Shown one piece after another: positions 6,308-13,172 of a stretch of 14,566 bases of DNA. Under the pieces are notes generated by a model that made no database searches, was not told where the DNA came from, and was given only the letters and a program-made list of their open reading frames with translations. The stretch's first letter is position 1, and each line of letters opens with the position of its first letter. This DNA comes from Christensenella sp. UBA1252 (lineage in GTDB: Bacteria; Bacillota; Clostridia; Christensenellales; CAG-1252). A program made the position numbers and the translations under genes. The stretch is taken from the NCBI GenBank assembly GCA_002308575.1, contig DBVY01000038.1, positions 21,193 through 35,758 on the forward strand, read 5' to 3'.

Positions 6308-8674
6308 ATGGATCAGTTCAAAGCGCACAGATTCGACATCGCGTTCGTTATCCTTATTCTGATCACGATCGCGGCGTTCGTCAACGTTATCGTTTTGACC
6401 TCGCAATACTATTCGGGTTCGAGCGAACAAGCGGTTTCGACCGCCGAAACCTACGCCTTGGATATCAGCGAGAAATTCGAAGGTAAAATGGATTACGTGC
6501 GAGAGAAGACCTCCGCCGTTGCGCTCGTTGCGGGCAGTATGACCTCCAAAAGCGATCTGCACGCCTTTTTGTACGGCGTTTTGCACTCGACCGGCGACAA
6601 GGACGAGATCTCTTCGGTTGCCTATTTCCAAAACGGCAAGGAATACGATCATAACGGCTACGAGATCACGAACGAAGAAGAAAGCGTTTACGTCTTGGAT
6701 ATGGCGGAGCGCGGCGTCGTTGAAACCTACGGGATTTTGTACGATCGAACGGGCGTGAAACCGAGGGTCGCCTGCTATTGCCCCGTTCCGAACGGCATTT
6801 TGGCGGAAGGCGTCGTCCTCTTCTTTTCGCAGGACGTGATCCTTTCTTTCGCCGATTCCATTGATAAGAAAAAGGCGGAGTACTCCGAGCTCAGCGCGGT
6901 TTGTTGCGAAAGTTACGCGGACGGCGCGCAGATCCTTTCGATCCTGCACGACAAAAACAAAACCGCGAAGATCAACGATTCTTTCCTCGAATATCTGAAC
7001 GAACTTTCGAACGACACGAAGCCGGAAACGCTCGTGCGCGAAGCCTTGGATTCGGGCGAAAACCGCACCTTATCCCTGACGCTCGGTAACGAACGTTACG
7101 TCGTTGTCGTCGGGCGCGCTTCGGCAGCCGATAAAGGGCTTTACGTCGTCAACCTGTATCGCGAAAAAACCGTTTACGCGGACGGATTCACGCTCGTGGA
7201 AACGAGCATCGTTACGATGGTCATTTTGCTCCTCGTCGTTGCGGCGTTCTCGGTCTATTACGTCGTTTCCCGCCGCCGCTTGTACGCGAAGATCGAAAAG
7301 ATCGACACGGTCAACACCCTGCTCCAATGCCCGACCCTCTTAAAATTCGAGCGCGACGCGCAAAACCTGATCAGCACCCATAAATACACGGCGTTCGCCG
7401 TCATCGTTTCCCACTTGCAGCATTTCAGTTACATCGGCGAAAGGTTCGGCGATTCGGCAACGACTTCGATTTTGCGCCATGTCCGCAACATCTTCTCGCA
7501 AGCGATGATGGAAGGCGAAGTGTACGGCTACGTGGACGACGGCGAATTCGTTCTTCTCCTGCATTACAGCGAGGAAGCCGCGCTCGAAAACCGCCTGATC
7601 AGCTTGTTCGAAGCCGCGAAACGCCACTACGTAGGCGACGAGATCCCCGAAGATTACGATATGAAAATGTTGTTCGGCGTCTTTAAAGCCGGCAAAGGAA
7701 ACGCCCTTCCCATCTCGAAGATGGTCGAAAAGGCGATGGAAGTTTCGGATATGCCGTCGCGCACCGATATCAACCGCATCGTAAACTACTACGACGAAAA
7801 CAAACGCTCGGACTATATGGTCAAGGCGGAAATCGAAAACCGCATGGAGTCCGCGCTCGAACAAGGCGAATTCCGCGTCTTCTACCAACCGAAGTACAAC
7901 TTGGAGAACGACCGTATCGACGGCGCCGAGATCCTCGTTCGTTGGTACAACCCCGAAACGCAAACCTATCGCTCGCCGGCGGAATTCCTGCCCGTCTTCG
8001 AGGAAAACGGCTTCATTTCCAAGCTCGACCGCCATATCTATTACACCGCTTGCGAAAACGTTTCGAAATGGATCGCGGAAGGCAGAAAGATCTATCCGTT
8101 CTCGGTCAACATCTCCCGCGTTACGGCGATCCAAAAAGACTTCCTCGCTTACTACAACAAGGTCAAACGCTATTTCAATATCGCGGACGGCTTCATCACC
8201 CTCGAATTTACGGAGAGCTTCGCTTACGAGAATTACGAGTACCTTTCCCAAGTTGCGAAACAGCTCAGAAGCAACGGCTTCCTCTGCTCGATCGACGACT
8301 TCGGAACGGGCTATTCGACCTACAACGTTTTGAAACTTCTCGATATGGACGAGATCAAATTCGATAAATTCTTCCTCGATAAAGGTAATTCGGAAGAAAC
8401 CGACCGCATCATTCTGCAAAGCGTTATCGACGTAGGAAAGAAGATGGGATTGAAGACGACGCAGGAAGGTGTGGAAACGCTCGAAGACCTTAGGCGCCTG
8501 CGCGAAATGGGCTGCAAAGTCATTCAGGGCTACTTCCTTGCGAAGCCGATGAGCAGCACCGATTACAACGCGTTCCTCGACGCTTTCGCCGAGGAAAATC
8601 CGATCCTCGCCGCGGAAAAAGCCGCCGCCCCCGCCGAAGAATCGCAAAAACCACGCGCTCGCGCGCGAAAGTAG
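6308..8674 (+). CDS. Membrane c-di-GMP phosphodiesterase, degenerate GGDEF plus EAL
   Basis: The product is 788 residues. Two membrane helices (about 9-31 and 299-320) enclose an extracellular sensor region of some 265 residues that I cannot assign. A GGDEF-like domain (about 338-485) has DDGEF (410-414) in place of GGDEF, so it is probably not a cyclase but may bind GTP. The EAL domain (about 506-758) keeps the catalytic set: EIL at 541-543 (E541), N601 in NIS, E633 and E636 in LEFTES, DDFGTG (663-668), K684 and E720, then QGYFLAKPM (740-748). Hydrolysis of c-di-GMP to pGpG is therefore the likely activity. The Ala/Arg-rich tail (768-788) is a low-complexity end. The start is supported by AAAGGAG at 6292-6298, four bases after the previous stop at 6303, so it is the last gene of the operon. 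A bidirectional terminator follows at 8814-8850. Confidence 0.93.
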   Translation: MDQFKAHRFDIAFVILILITIAAFVNVIVLTSQYYSGSSEQAVSTAETYALDISEKFEGKMDYVREKTSAVALVAGSMTSKSDLHAFLYGVLHSTGDKDEISSVAYFQNGKEYDHNGYEITNEEESVYVLDMAERGVVETYGILYDRTGVKPRVACYCPVPNGILAEGVVLFFSQDVILSFADSIDKKKAEYSELSAVCCESYADGAQILSILHDKNKTAKINDSFLEYLNELSNDTKPETLVREALDSGENRTLSLTLGNERYVVVVGRASAADKGLYVVNLYREKTVYADGFTLVETSIVTMVILLLVVAAFSVYYVVSRRRLYAKIEKIDTVNTLLQCPTLLKFERDAQNLISTHKYTAFAVIVSHLQHFSYIGERFGDSATTSILRHVRNIFSQAMMEGEVYGYVDDGEFVLLLHYSEEAALENRLISLFEAAKRHYVGDEIPEDYDMKMLFGVFKAGKGNALPISKMVEKAMEVSDMPSRTDINRIVNYYDENKRSDYMVKAEIENRMESALEQGEFRVFYQPKYNLENDRIDGAEILVRWYNPETQTYRSPAEFLPVFEENGFISKLDRHIYYTACENVSKWIAEGRKIYPFSVNISRVTAIQKDFLAYYNKVKRYFNIADGFITLEFTESFAYENYEYLSQVAKQLRSNGFLCSIDDFGTGYSTYNVLKLLDMDEIKFDKFFLDKGNSEETDRIILQSVIDVGKKMGLKTTQEGVETLEDLRRLREMGCKVIQGYFLAKPMSSTDYNAFLDAFAEENPILAAEKAAAPAEESQKPRARARK

Positions 8675-8807
8675 CAAAGCCAGATGCGCTTCGCCGCGAT
8701 ATAAAGTCTTTGCGGAATTTGCAAGATACCTGCGGCGCGAGATGGTGCTTACCAACGATGTTTGCCTTGCGGCAAAACGAGGTTCTCTCTCCGAGAGAAA
8801 CTATGGA
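8675..8807. other. Non-coding convergent intergenic stretch with several small inverted repeats
   Basis: No credible gene lies between the EAL gene and the terminator. The stretch contains CGCCGC (8692-8697) with GCGGCG (8732-8737) as a possible closing stem. Three short hairpins follow: TGGT/ACCA (8743-8754), TTTGCC/GGCAAA around TTGC (8761-8776) and TTCTCTC/GAGAGAA around TCC (8783-8799). It may be a structured 3' untranslated region, a small RNA or an interspersed repeat remnant. No known RNA family was recognised. Confidence 0.45.
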
Positions 8808-8808
8808 T

Positions 8809-8850
8809 AAAAAAAACGACTCCTTTGATAAAAAGAAGTCGTTTATTTTT
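8809..8850. terminator. Bidirectional intrinsic terminator between convergent genes
   Basis: Arms 8814-8821 (AAACGACT) and 8837-8844 (AGTCGTTT) are perfect complements. The stem continues after one C/A mismatch with CTTT/AAAG (8823-8826 and 8832-8835). Eight A's on the left (8809-8816) give a U-tract for minus-strand transcripts, and the T-rich right side (to 8850) gives one for plus-strand transcripts. It serves the EAL gene and the converging GGDEF gene. Confidence 0.9.
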
Positions 8851-8873
8851 TACTTTCTTATTTTATGACTCGA

Positions 8874-10247
8874 TTATTCCTCGAACGCGCAACCGCCCTT
8901 GCCGGATTTTTTCACTTCGTAAAGAAGGCTGTCCGCTTTGGCGATCAAGGCTTGATCGATCATATTGCCGAACGCAACGCCCGCGCTCAGCGTTACGCCG
9001 CCCGTTTCTTCGATTCCGAGCATTTCGAGGATCGAATTGATGGATTCGATCTTTTCGCGGATCGAAGGCTTGCTCGATTCGTCCACGCCGAACATAACGA
9101 CCGAGAATTCATCGCCGCCGATACGGAACAGATTATCGTCCGCGCGGAAATGATCGCGCAAAAGCGCCACGACCTTGATCAAAACTTTGTCGCCGAATAA
9201 GTGCCCGTACGTGTCGTTGACCGATTTGAAGTTGTCGACGTCGATCATCAAGAACGCGACCTTGCCCTCTTCCGCCGCCGCTTGGAGCTTTTCGAACGCA
9301 CGGCGATTCAAGACGCCGGTCAATGCGTCGTGATCCGCTTTAAACTTCAATGAGATGCGGCTTTTTCTATGCGCTTCGTACATCGAATTATAGGTGTTCG
9401 CAAGGATCCGCAGTTCGTAAGCGCCCTGCACGGGAAGCGGCGAATCGTTCTCGATAAACGGGATATAGCGGATCAAAGGATCGAAAACCTGCCTCGACGT
9501 TATGACGACGCCGCAAACGGAAAGCCCGATAAAGAGAAGGATCAACGCAACTTCGAGAATGAGCGTGATCTTCAGGCGGTTTTCCGCCGCATTCGAAAGA
9601 TCGCTCAATTCGGCGATTAATTCGTTCAAACAGATCGACGTTTTCGAAGAGATCTCGGATTTGCGTTGCATATAATACTTATTGAACAAGCGCGCACGCG
9701 CGAGCTCGTCCTTTTCCGTGGCGGACAGCGCCGCGTCCTCCACGGTCAACACGACTTCTCTGACCTTTTCGGGGTAGGTCGAAATGTCCTCGCCCATCGC
9801 TTCGCCTTTAAGACGCATCGCGTAATACTCCGTTTCCATCAAAAGCATCGATTGCGCCATCGCGTGTTCAAGCGCCGCGTAAGATTCCGAATTCGGGAAG
9901 ATCCTTTTGATAAAGGCGAGGGATTCGTCCCTGCGCTTCGTAACGTCCGCTTCGCGGAAATAGTTTTGCATATATTTGCGATCGCCCGTTTCGACAAACG
10001 TTCTGACCTGCTCGGTCAGATAGTCCGAAGCAATCTGCATGTCTTCCGCTTTTTGCTGCCACAACACGTAATCGTTGGACGTCTTGATCATATCGCGATA
10101 ATAGACGAAAGTAAAAACGACGCCGAAGATCAAAAACACGGAAATCACCGCCGTTGAAACAGCGATGATGGTACTGAGCCGCTTTAAGGGGATCCCTTTC
10201 AGCTTTTTCCCGCTCGACTTTTCTTTTGTATTTTCGTTTGTTTCCAT
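8874..10247 (-). CDS. Membrane diguanylate cyclase with GGDEF domain and I-site
   Basis: The product is 457 residues and is predicted to make c-di-GMP from two GTP. After a Lys-rich start there is a membrane helix (about 25-49), an extracellular helical region (50-225) resembling four-helix-bundle sensors, a second helix (about 227-250), and a HAMP-like linker (about 251-294, with ELRILANTYNSM). The GGDEF domain (about 300-455) is complete: DHDALTGVLNRRAF (306-318), DVDNFKSVNDTYGH (336-349) and intact GGDEF at 377-381. RADD (368-371) sits five residues before GGDEF, the canonical RxxD product-inhibition site. It has its own promoter (10301-10329). The ribosome site AAGAGGG (10249-10255) is only one base from the ATG, which is tight, but no other Met occurs before residue 53. 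It converges on the EAL gene and diverges from the fibre operon, which suggests local antagonism over c-di-GMP. Confidence 0.94.
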   Translation of the reverse strand: METNENTKEKSSGKKLKGIPLKRLSTIIAVSTAVISVFLIFGVVFTFVYYRDMIKTSNDYVLWQQKAEDMQIASDYLTEQVRTFVETGDRKYMQNYFREADVTKRRDESLAFIKRIFPNSESYAALEHAMAQSMLLMETEYYAMRLKGEAMGEDISTYPEKVREVVLTVEDAALSATEKDELARARLFNKYYMQRKSEISSKTSICLNELIAELSDLSNAAENRLKITLILEVALILLFIGLSVCGVVITSRQVFDPLIRYIPFIENDSPLPVQGAYELRILANTYNSMYEAHRKSRISLKFKADHDALTGVLNRRAFEKLQAAAEEGKVAFLMIDVDNFKSVNDTYGHLFGDKVLIKVVALLRDHFRADDNLFRIGGDEFSVVMFGVDESSKPSIREKIESINSILEMLGIEETGGVTLSAGVAFGNMIDQALIAKADSLLYEVKKSGKGGCAFEE

Positions 10248-10256
10248 ACCCTCTTA

Positions 10257-10289
10257 CATCGAAGCCGCCTTCTTGCGGTCGCTTCGATG
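10257..10289 (-). promoter_or_regulatory. Stem-loop in the leader of the diguanylate cyclase gene
   Basis: CATCGAAGC (10257-10265) and GCTTCGATG (10281-10289) form a perfect 9-bp inverted repeat with extra CGC/GCG pairing inside. On the minus-strand transcript it ends one base before the ribosome site (10249-10255). No U-tract follows on either strand, so it is not a terminator. It could affect translation initiation, mRNA stability or protein binding as an operator. Confidence 0.6.
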
Positions 10290-10300
10290 CCCTATTTACT

Positions 10301-10329
10301 ATGATAAAACAAATTATTCATTATATCAA
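10301..10329 (-). promoter_or_regulatory. Promoter for the diguanylate cyclase gene
   Basis: Read on the minus strand, TTGATA (10329-10324) and TATCAT (10306-10301) are spaced by 17 bases, each five of six to the sigma-A consensus. The predicted leader before ATG 10247 is about 45 bases and contains the stem-loop at 10257-10289. Confidence 0.7.
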
Positions 10330-10407
10330 ACGAATTCGCGCCCGTTTTTTCGAGTGTCGCGCGTCGTTTCCACTTTTTCCCTCTCGAACGCAAAAATGCG
10401 AAAACTA

Positions 10408-10436
10408 TTTACATTATAGTAATATAGTTATATAAT
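10408..10436 (+). promoter_or_regulatory. Strong promoter for the fibre-like protein operon
   Basis: TTTACA (10408-10413) and a perfect TATAAT (10431-10436) are spaced by 17 bases, within an AT-rich island (about 10400-10442) that contrasts with the GC-rich surroundings. The predicted transcript starts near 10443, giving a leader of about 53 bases before TTG 10496. The ATA/TAT-rich spacer could also bind a regulator, but no defined operator is recognised. About 78 bases separate it from the opposing -35 box. Confidence 0.8.
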
Positions 10437-10443
10437 ATATTTA

Positions 10444-10458
10444 GCGCGAACGTCGCGC
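10444..10458 (+). promoter_or_regulatory. 5' leader hairpin of the fibre operon
   Basis: GCGCGA (10444-10449) and TCGCGC (10453-10458) pair around an ACG loop at the predicted 5' end of the transcript. A stem at this position could protect the mRNA from decay. No c-di-GMP riboswitch consensus is visible in the roughly 50-base leader. Confidence 0.4.
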
Positions 10459-10483
10459 GCCTTTGTGCGTACGCGGGCGTAAG

Positions 10484-10498
10484 AAGGAGAAAACCTTG
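10484..10498 (+). promoter_or_regulatory. Ribosome binding site that fixes a TTG start
   Basis: AAGGAG (10484-10489) lies six bases before TTG at 10496-10498, ideal spacing. An in-frame TTG eleven codons earlier (10463) has no ribosome site and would add only a non-signal-like MCVRGRKKEKT extension. The start is therefore placed at 10496. Confidence 0.85.
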
Positions 10499-11455
10499 AA
10501 ATTGTTCGGAAAAGAGTTGAGCGCAAAACAGAAAAAGGAACTGATTTCGCAGTTTCTTGCCGTCGTTCTGACGGGTATTTTTGCGATCACGCTCGCCGCG
10601 ATCAGCTTCGCTTGGTTCTCTTCGAACCGCGCCGTTCGTCAATCGGGTATGAACATCATCGTTTCGACCGAATCCATCGACCTTTTGGTCGACCGCAACG
10701 ACGAATACGAATCCGGTTACGACGGCATCACCGGCGCAACGAGCTTGCAATCCGCCCTAACGAACGACGATTATTCTCTGACCTACACCTCCACGTCGGA
10801 CAGCTCGCACCTCGCACAGGAGCTTCGCCTCGCGGAAGCGACGTATGAAAACAAACGCTTCCTGATGCCGGGCGCTTACGGCACGCTGACCTTTTACATT
10901 CGCCCGAAACTCGGGCACGAAACGGACTCCGTCCGCTTGACCCTGACCCTCGGCGGATACAAGGACGAGTACGTGGAAGAAACGAACGAGCAAACGGGCG
11001 TCACAACGTCCACCAAAACGGTCGTTCCCGTCACGAGCGCACGTATATTGGCTCTCTTGAAAGGGCATATCCTTTTCTTTACGGGGCGCACGGGCGCGTC
11101 GTTCAATTCCTTCGTTTACACCGGACAGATCACGGACGGTAGCTTTACTTACGATATGTCCGAGCATTCGACCTGCTCCGACCCCGGGAAGACGGACTGC
11201 TACAAGATCATGCTGTATTGGGAATGGCCTTTGACCTACGCCGATATCGAAGAGAACATTTCCACGAGTTCGCCTGCGGTAACCAAACGGTTCCCCGAAG
11301 CAACGGGAACGTATTTGGCAGAGCACCCGACCTACTTCTTCCCCTTCAACCTGCCCGAAAACGATCCGGACGGAAAGAGCAATTCTTATAACGACGGCGA
11401 TCAGACGATCGGCGACGGCGTAAACTACTTCGTCGCCTATCTGTCCGCAATGTGA
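10496..11455 (+). CDS. SipW-type signal peptide protein, first fibre-like precursor
   Basis: Counting from TTG 10496 the product is 319 residues. The N-terminus is Lys-rich (to 15), with a hydrophobic core (about 20-38) and the segment ISFAWFSSNR. By comparison with TasA (TWA before AFND), cleavage after Ala39 in SFA|WF is likely, which is the SipW-dependent class. The exported part is Thr/Ser/Tyr-rich with alternating polar and hydrophobic strands, typical of a beta-rich extracellular protein. It has a paired-Cys segment (STCSDPGKTDCY) and a hydrophobic end (VNYFVAYLSAM). No LPxTG anchor or C-terminal membrane helix is seen. It leads an operon of four genes; the next starts ten bases after its stop. 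A structural or matrix role is inferred from the signal peptide class and neighbours; no sequence homologue was identified. Confidence 0.82.
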   Translation: MKLFGKELSAKQKKELISQFLAVVLTGIFAITLAAISFAWFSSNRAVRQSGMNIIVSTESIDLLVDRNDEYESGYDGITGATSLQSALTNDDYSLTYTSTSDSSHLAQELRLAEATYENKRFLMPGAYGTLTFYIRPKLGHETDSVRLTLTLGGYKDEYVEETNEQTGVTTSTKTVVPVTSARILALLKGHILFFTGRTGASFNSFVYTGQITDGSFTYDMSEHSTCSDPGKTDCYKIMLYWEWPLTYADIEENISTSSPAVTKRFPEATGTYLAEHPTYFFPFNLPENDPDGKSNSYNDGDQTIGDGVNYFVAYLSAM

Positions 11456-11465
11456 GGAAAGAACG

Positions 11466-12182
11466 ATGCAAAACGAGATGAAAAGCAAAATCGTAGGAGC
11501 GGCGGTTCGCGCGTTGATCGCGTGCGTTCTTATGCTGTGCGCTCTTTTCACCTCGACTTACGCTTGGTATTTTTCCAAAAAAGAGATCGCGTCTTACGCG
11601 CCGATCTCTTCGCCGGAATCCTTGTATATCGGCGCGGGGCACCGCGACGCCGCAAACGATACGTTTGAAGACATCCGTTATCTGTACTTCGACGAAATGG
11701 ACGCCACGCACGAAACGTACGTGGACAAAGTCTTCTGTATTTACGGAAAAGGCGTGCCTGCCTACAAGATCCAGCTCGCGTATACGACGAACAATCCTTT
11801 CTCCTATTCGATCTATCCCGCAACCGAATCTCAGACGGCATCTACCGGAGCGGTGTATTGCCCCACGCACCAAAATCCCTCGGTGGATTACTATTATTCG
11901 ATCAACGGGGCGGAGCTTACGGGAACGTTCTTAAACAAGCAAGTCGTGGGCGGCGAAACGATCGCGACGAGCGACAAACATAACGATACGTACGGATCGT
12001 ACGCAAACGTACAAAAGAATGCCGAACCGATCTATTGGCAAACGACGTCGTCGGAAATCGGAAGCGATCGAAACGATTTCGTAAATTACTATATCATCCG
12101 CGTTTGGAAAAACGGGAAAACGTCGAACGACCGCGAAACCGATCTCTTGTGTATCGCGGCGAAAGCGTTCGCTCGGGATTAA
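11466..12182 (+). CDS. SipW-type signal peptide protein, second fibre-like precursor
   Basis: The product is 238 residues. A hydrophobic core (about 11-30) leads to TSTYAWYFSKK, with a predicted cut after Ala33 (TYA|WY), the same pattern as the upstream protein. The mature part is rich in Tyr, Asn, Ser and Thr. It ends with IIRVWKNG (from about 215) and a strand LLCIAAKAF, resembling the tail of the partial gene at 1-153. ATG 11466 has AGGA at 11455-11458, seven bases upstream and overlapping the previous stop. A second ATG four codons later is possible, but its ribosome spacing is worse. No anchor or enzyme motif is seen. A fibre, minor-subunit or matrix role is inferred from context only. 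Confidence 0.82.
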   Translation: MQNEMKSKIVGAAVRALIACVLMLCALFTSTYAWYFSKKEIASYAPISSPESLYIGAGHRDAANDTFEDIRYLYFDEMDATHETYVDKVFCIYGKGVPAYKIQLAYTTNNPFSYSIYPATESQTASTGAVYCPTHQNPSVDYYYSINGAELTGTFLNKQVVGGETIATSDKHNDTYGSYANVQKNAEPIYWQTTSSEIGSDRNDFVNYYIIRVWKNGKTSNDRETDLLCIAAKAFARD

Positions 12183-12186
12183 AAAG

Positions 12187-13161
12187 ATGAAACAGGGAAC
12201 CGGACTGAAAAAAAGCGCGCTCCTCGCGCTCATAGCGCTCGTGCTGATCGTGATCTCGTCCGCGGTCGGGCTCGGAACCTTCGCCGCCTACACGAACAGC
12301 CGCAATGCGCAAAGGACGATCGCCTCTTACGACAAACAAGGGGAACGTTTTTCGTCCAACATTCTCGGCAGAGGTTTCGGCAAAGACAACGTAAAAACGC
12401 TGTACGTTGCCAATGCCACCATCACGCCCTCTTCCGTCGTTACCGTTTGTAACTACGAGCGCGGAAAGCAAAGCCTTCCCTATTCCGAGAATATCGGTTA
12501 CACGATCACTCTGCGCTTCGTCTACTTCGACAATTCAGATGAAAACAAGTACGTTCCGGTAGACGCAACGTATATGGCGAACCTGACCGCTTACCAGGCG
12601 ACGATTTCGAACGGATCGCAAACGGTCACGCTTTCGTCCTCGCATTTTTCGGATACTTCGTTCAGCGGAACGCTGACCGGATCGACGACCGATTCGGACG
12701 CCTACACGCTGACGTACGGAACCAATTATATTTCGGGAAATCCGAACCTGTTCGTTGAAATGACCGCTACGCCGAACGTGACCGGCATGCATGCCATATG
12801 CGCCGTCTTCAAAGCGGAAGTGCGCGCGCAAGGCGCGACCGATTCTTGGACGGGCAGATTCCTCGACTCCGAATCCGTCCAAAACCCAACCGATTGCGAC
12901 GGCTATAACTATTCGATCTCGGGCTTCGGCACCGGAACCTGCACACTGACTTGGGACAGCACGAAGGTTTCCATAAGCGCGTACTCGCTCCTTACCCTTC
13001 TTGCGATCGAAGGCGCGACGCAACCGACGAGCAACAGCGTCGTATTCGCCGTCGATTCAGACGAGGTCAGCCGATACGACGTTCAATTCTATAAAGTAAA
13101 CATACCGGCGGGAACCACTTGGACGCAAATGAACAATTCCGTGGTTACGCTCCAATTCTGA
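12187..13161 (+). CDS. SipW-type signal peptide protein, third fibre-like precursor
   Basis: The product is 324 residues. Lys8 and Lys9 precede a hydrophobic core (about 11-28) and GLGTFAAYTNSRN, with a predicted cut after Ala33 (TFA|AY). Of the three precursors this is closest to the TasA site. The mature protein is Ser/Thr/Asn-rich with many predicted beta strands and a few cysteines (VCNYE, HAICAVF, DCDGY, GTCTLTW). The C-terminus ends NSVVTLQF with no sorting signal. It starts four bases after the previous stop. The ribosome site is weak (GGGA at 12175-12178), so translation may depend on coupling. I do not recognise a defined family beyond the signal class; an extracellular fibre or matrix component is the best inference. 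Confidence 0.82.
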   Translation: MKQGTGLKKSALLALIALVLIVISSAVGLGTFAAYTNSRNAQRTIASYDKQGERFSSNILGRGFGKDNVKTLYVANATITPSSVVTVCNYERGKQSLPYSENIGYTITLRFVYFDNSDENKYVPVDATYMANLTAYQATISNGSQTVTLSSSHFSDTSFSGTLTGSTTDSDAYTLTYGTNYISGNPNLFVEMTATPNVTGMHAICAVFKAEVRAQGATDSWTGRFLDSESVQNPTDCDGYNYSISGFGTGTCTLTWDSTKVSISAYSLLTLLAIEGATQPTSNSVVFAVDSDEVSRYDVQFYKVNIPAGTTWTQMNNSVVTLQF

Positions 13162-13172
13162 TAGGTGAAAAG

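Noticed and set aside
8671..8700. c-di-GMP (GEMM) riboswitch, suggested by GCAAAGCC next to c-di-GMP genes
   Set aside because: Only that octamer matches; the other conserved GEMM elements are absent and the position is downstream of a gene. The leaders at 283-332 and 10443-10495 also show no GEMM pattern.
7340..8755. 471-codon open frame on the minus strand, starting in the hairpin-rich intergenic region
   Set aside because: It is antisense to the EAL gene, whose domains are complete and unmistakable. The reversed composition is not protein-like.
8762..9200. Plus-strand frames of 92 and 111 codons after the EAL gene
   Set aside because: They cross the bidirectional terminator or run antisense to the GGDEF gene, with no ribosome site and no domain.
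10463..10495. Upstream TTG start extending the first fibre gene by eleven codons
   Set aside because: No ribosome site precedes it, whereas AAGGAG sits six bases before the TTG at 10496, which also gives a normal Lys-rich signal peptide start.
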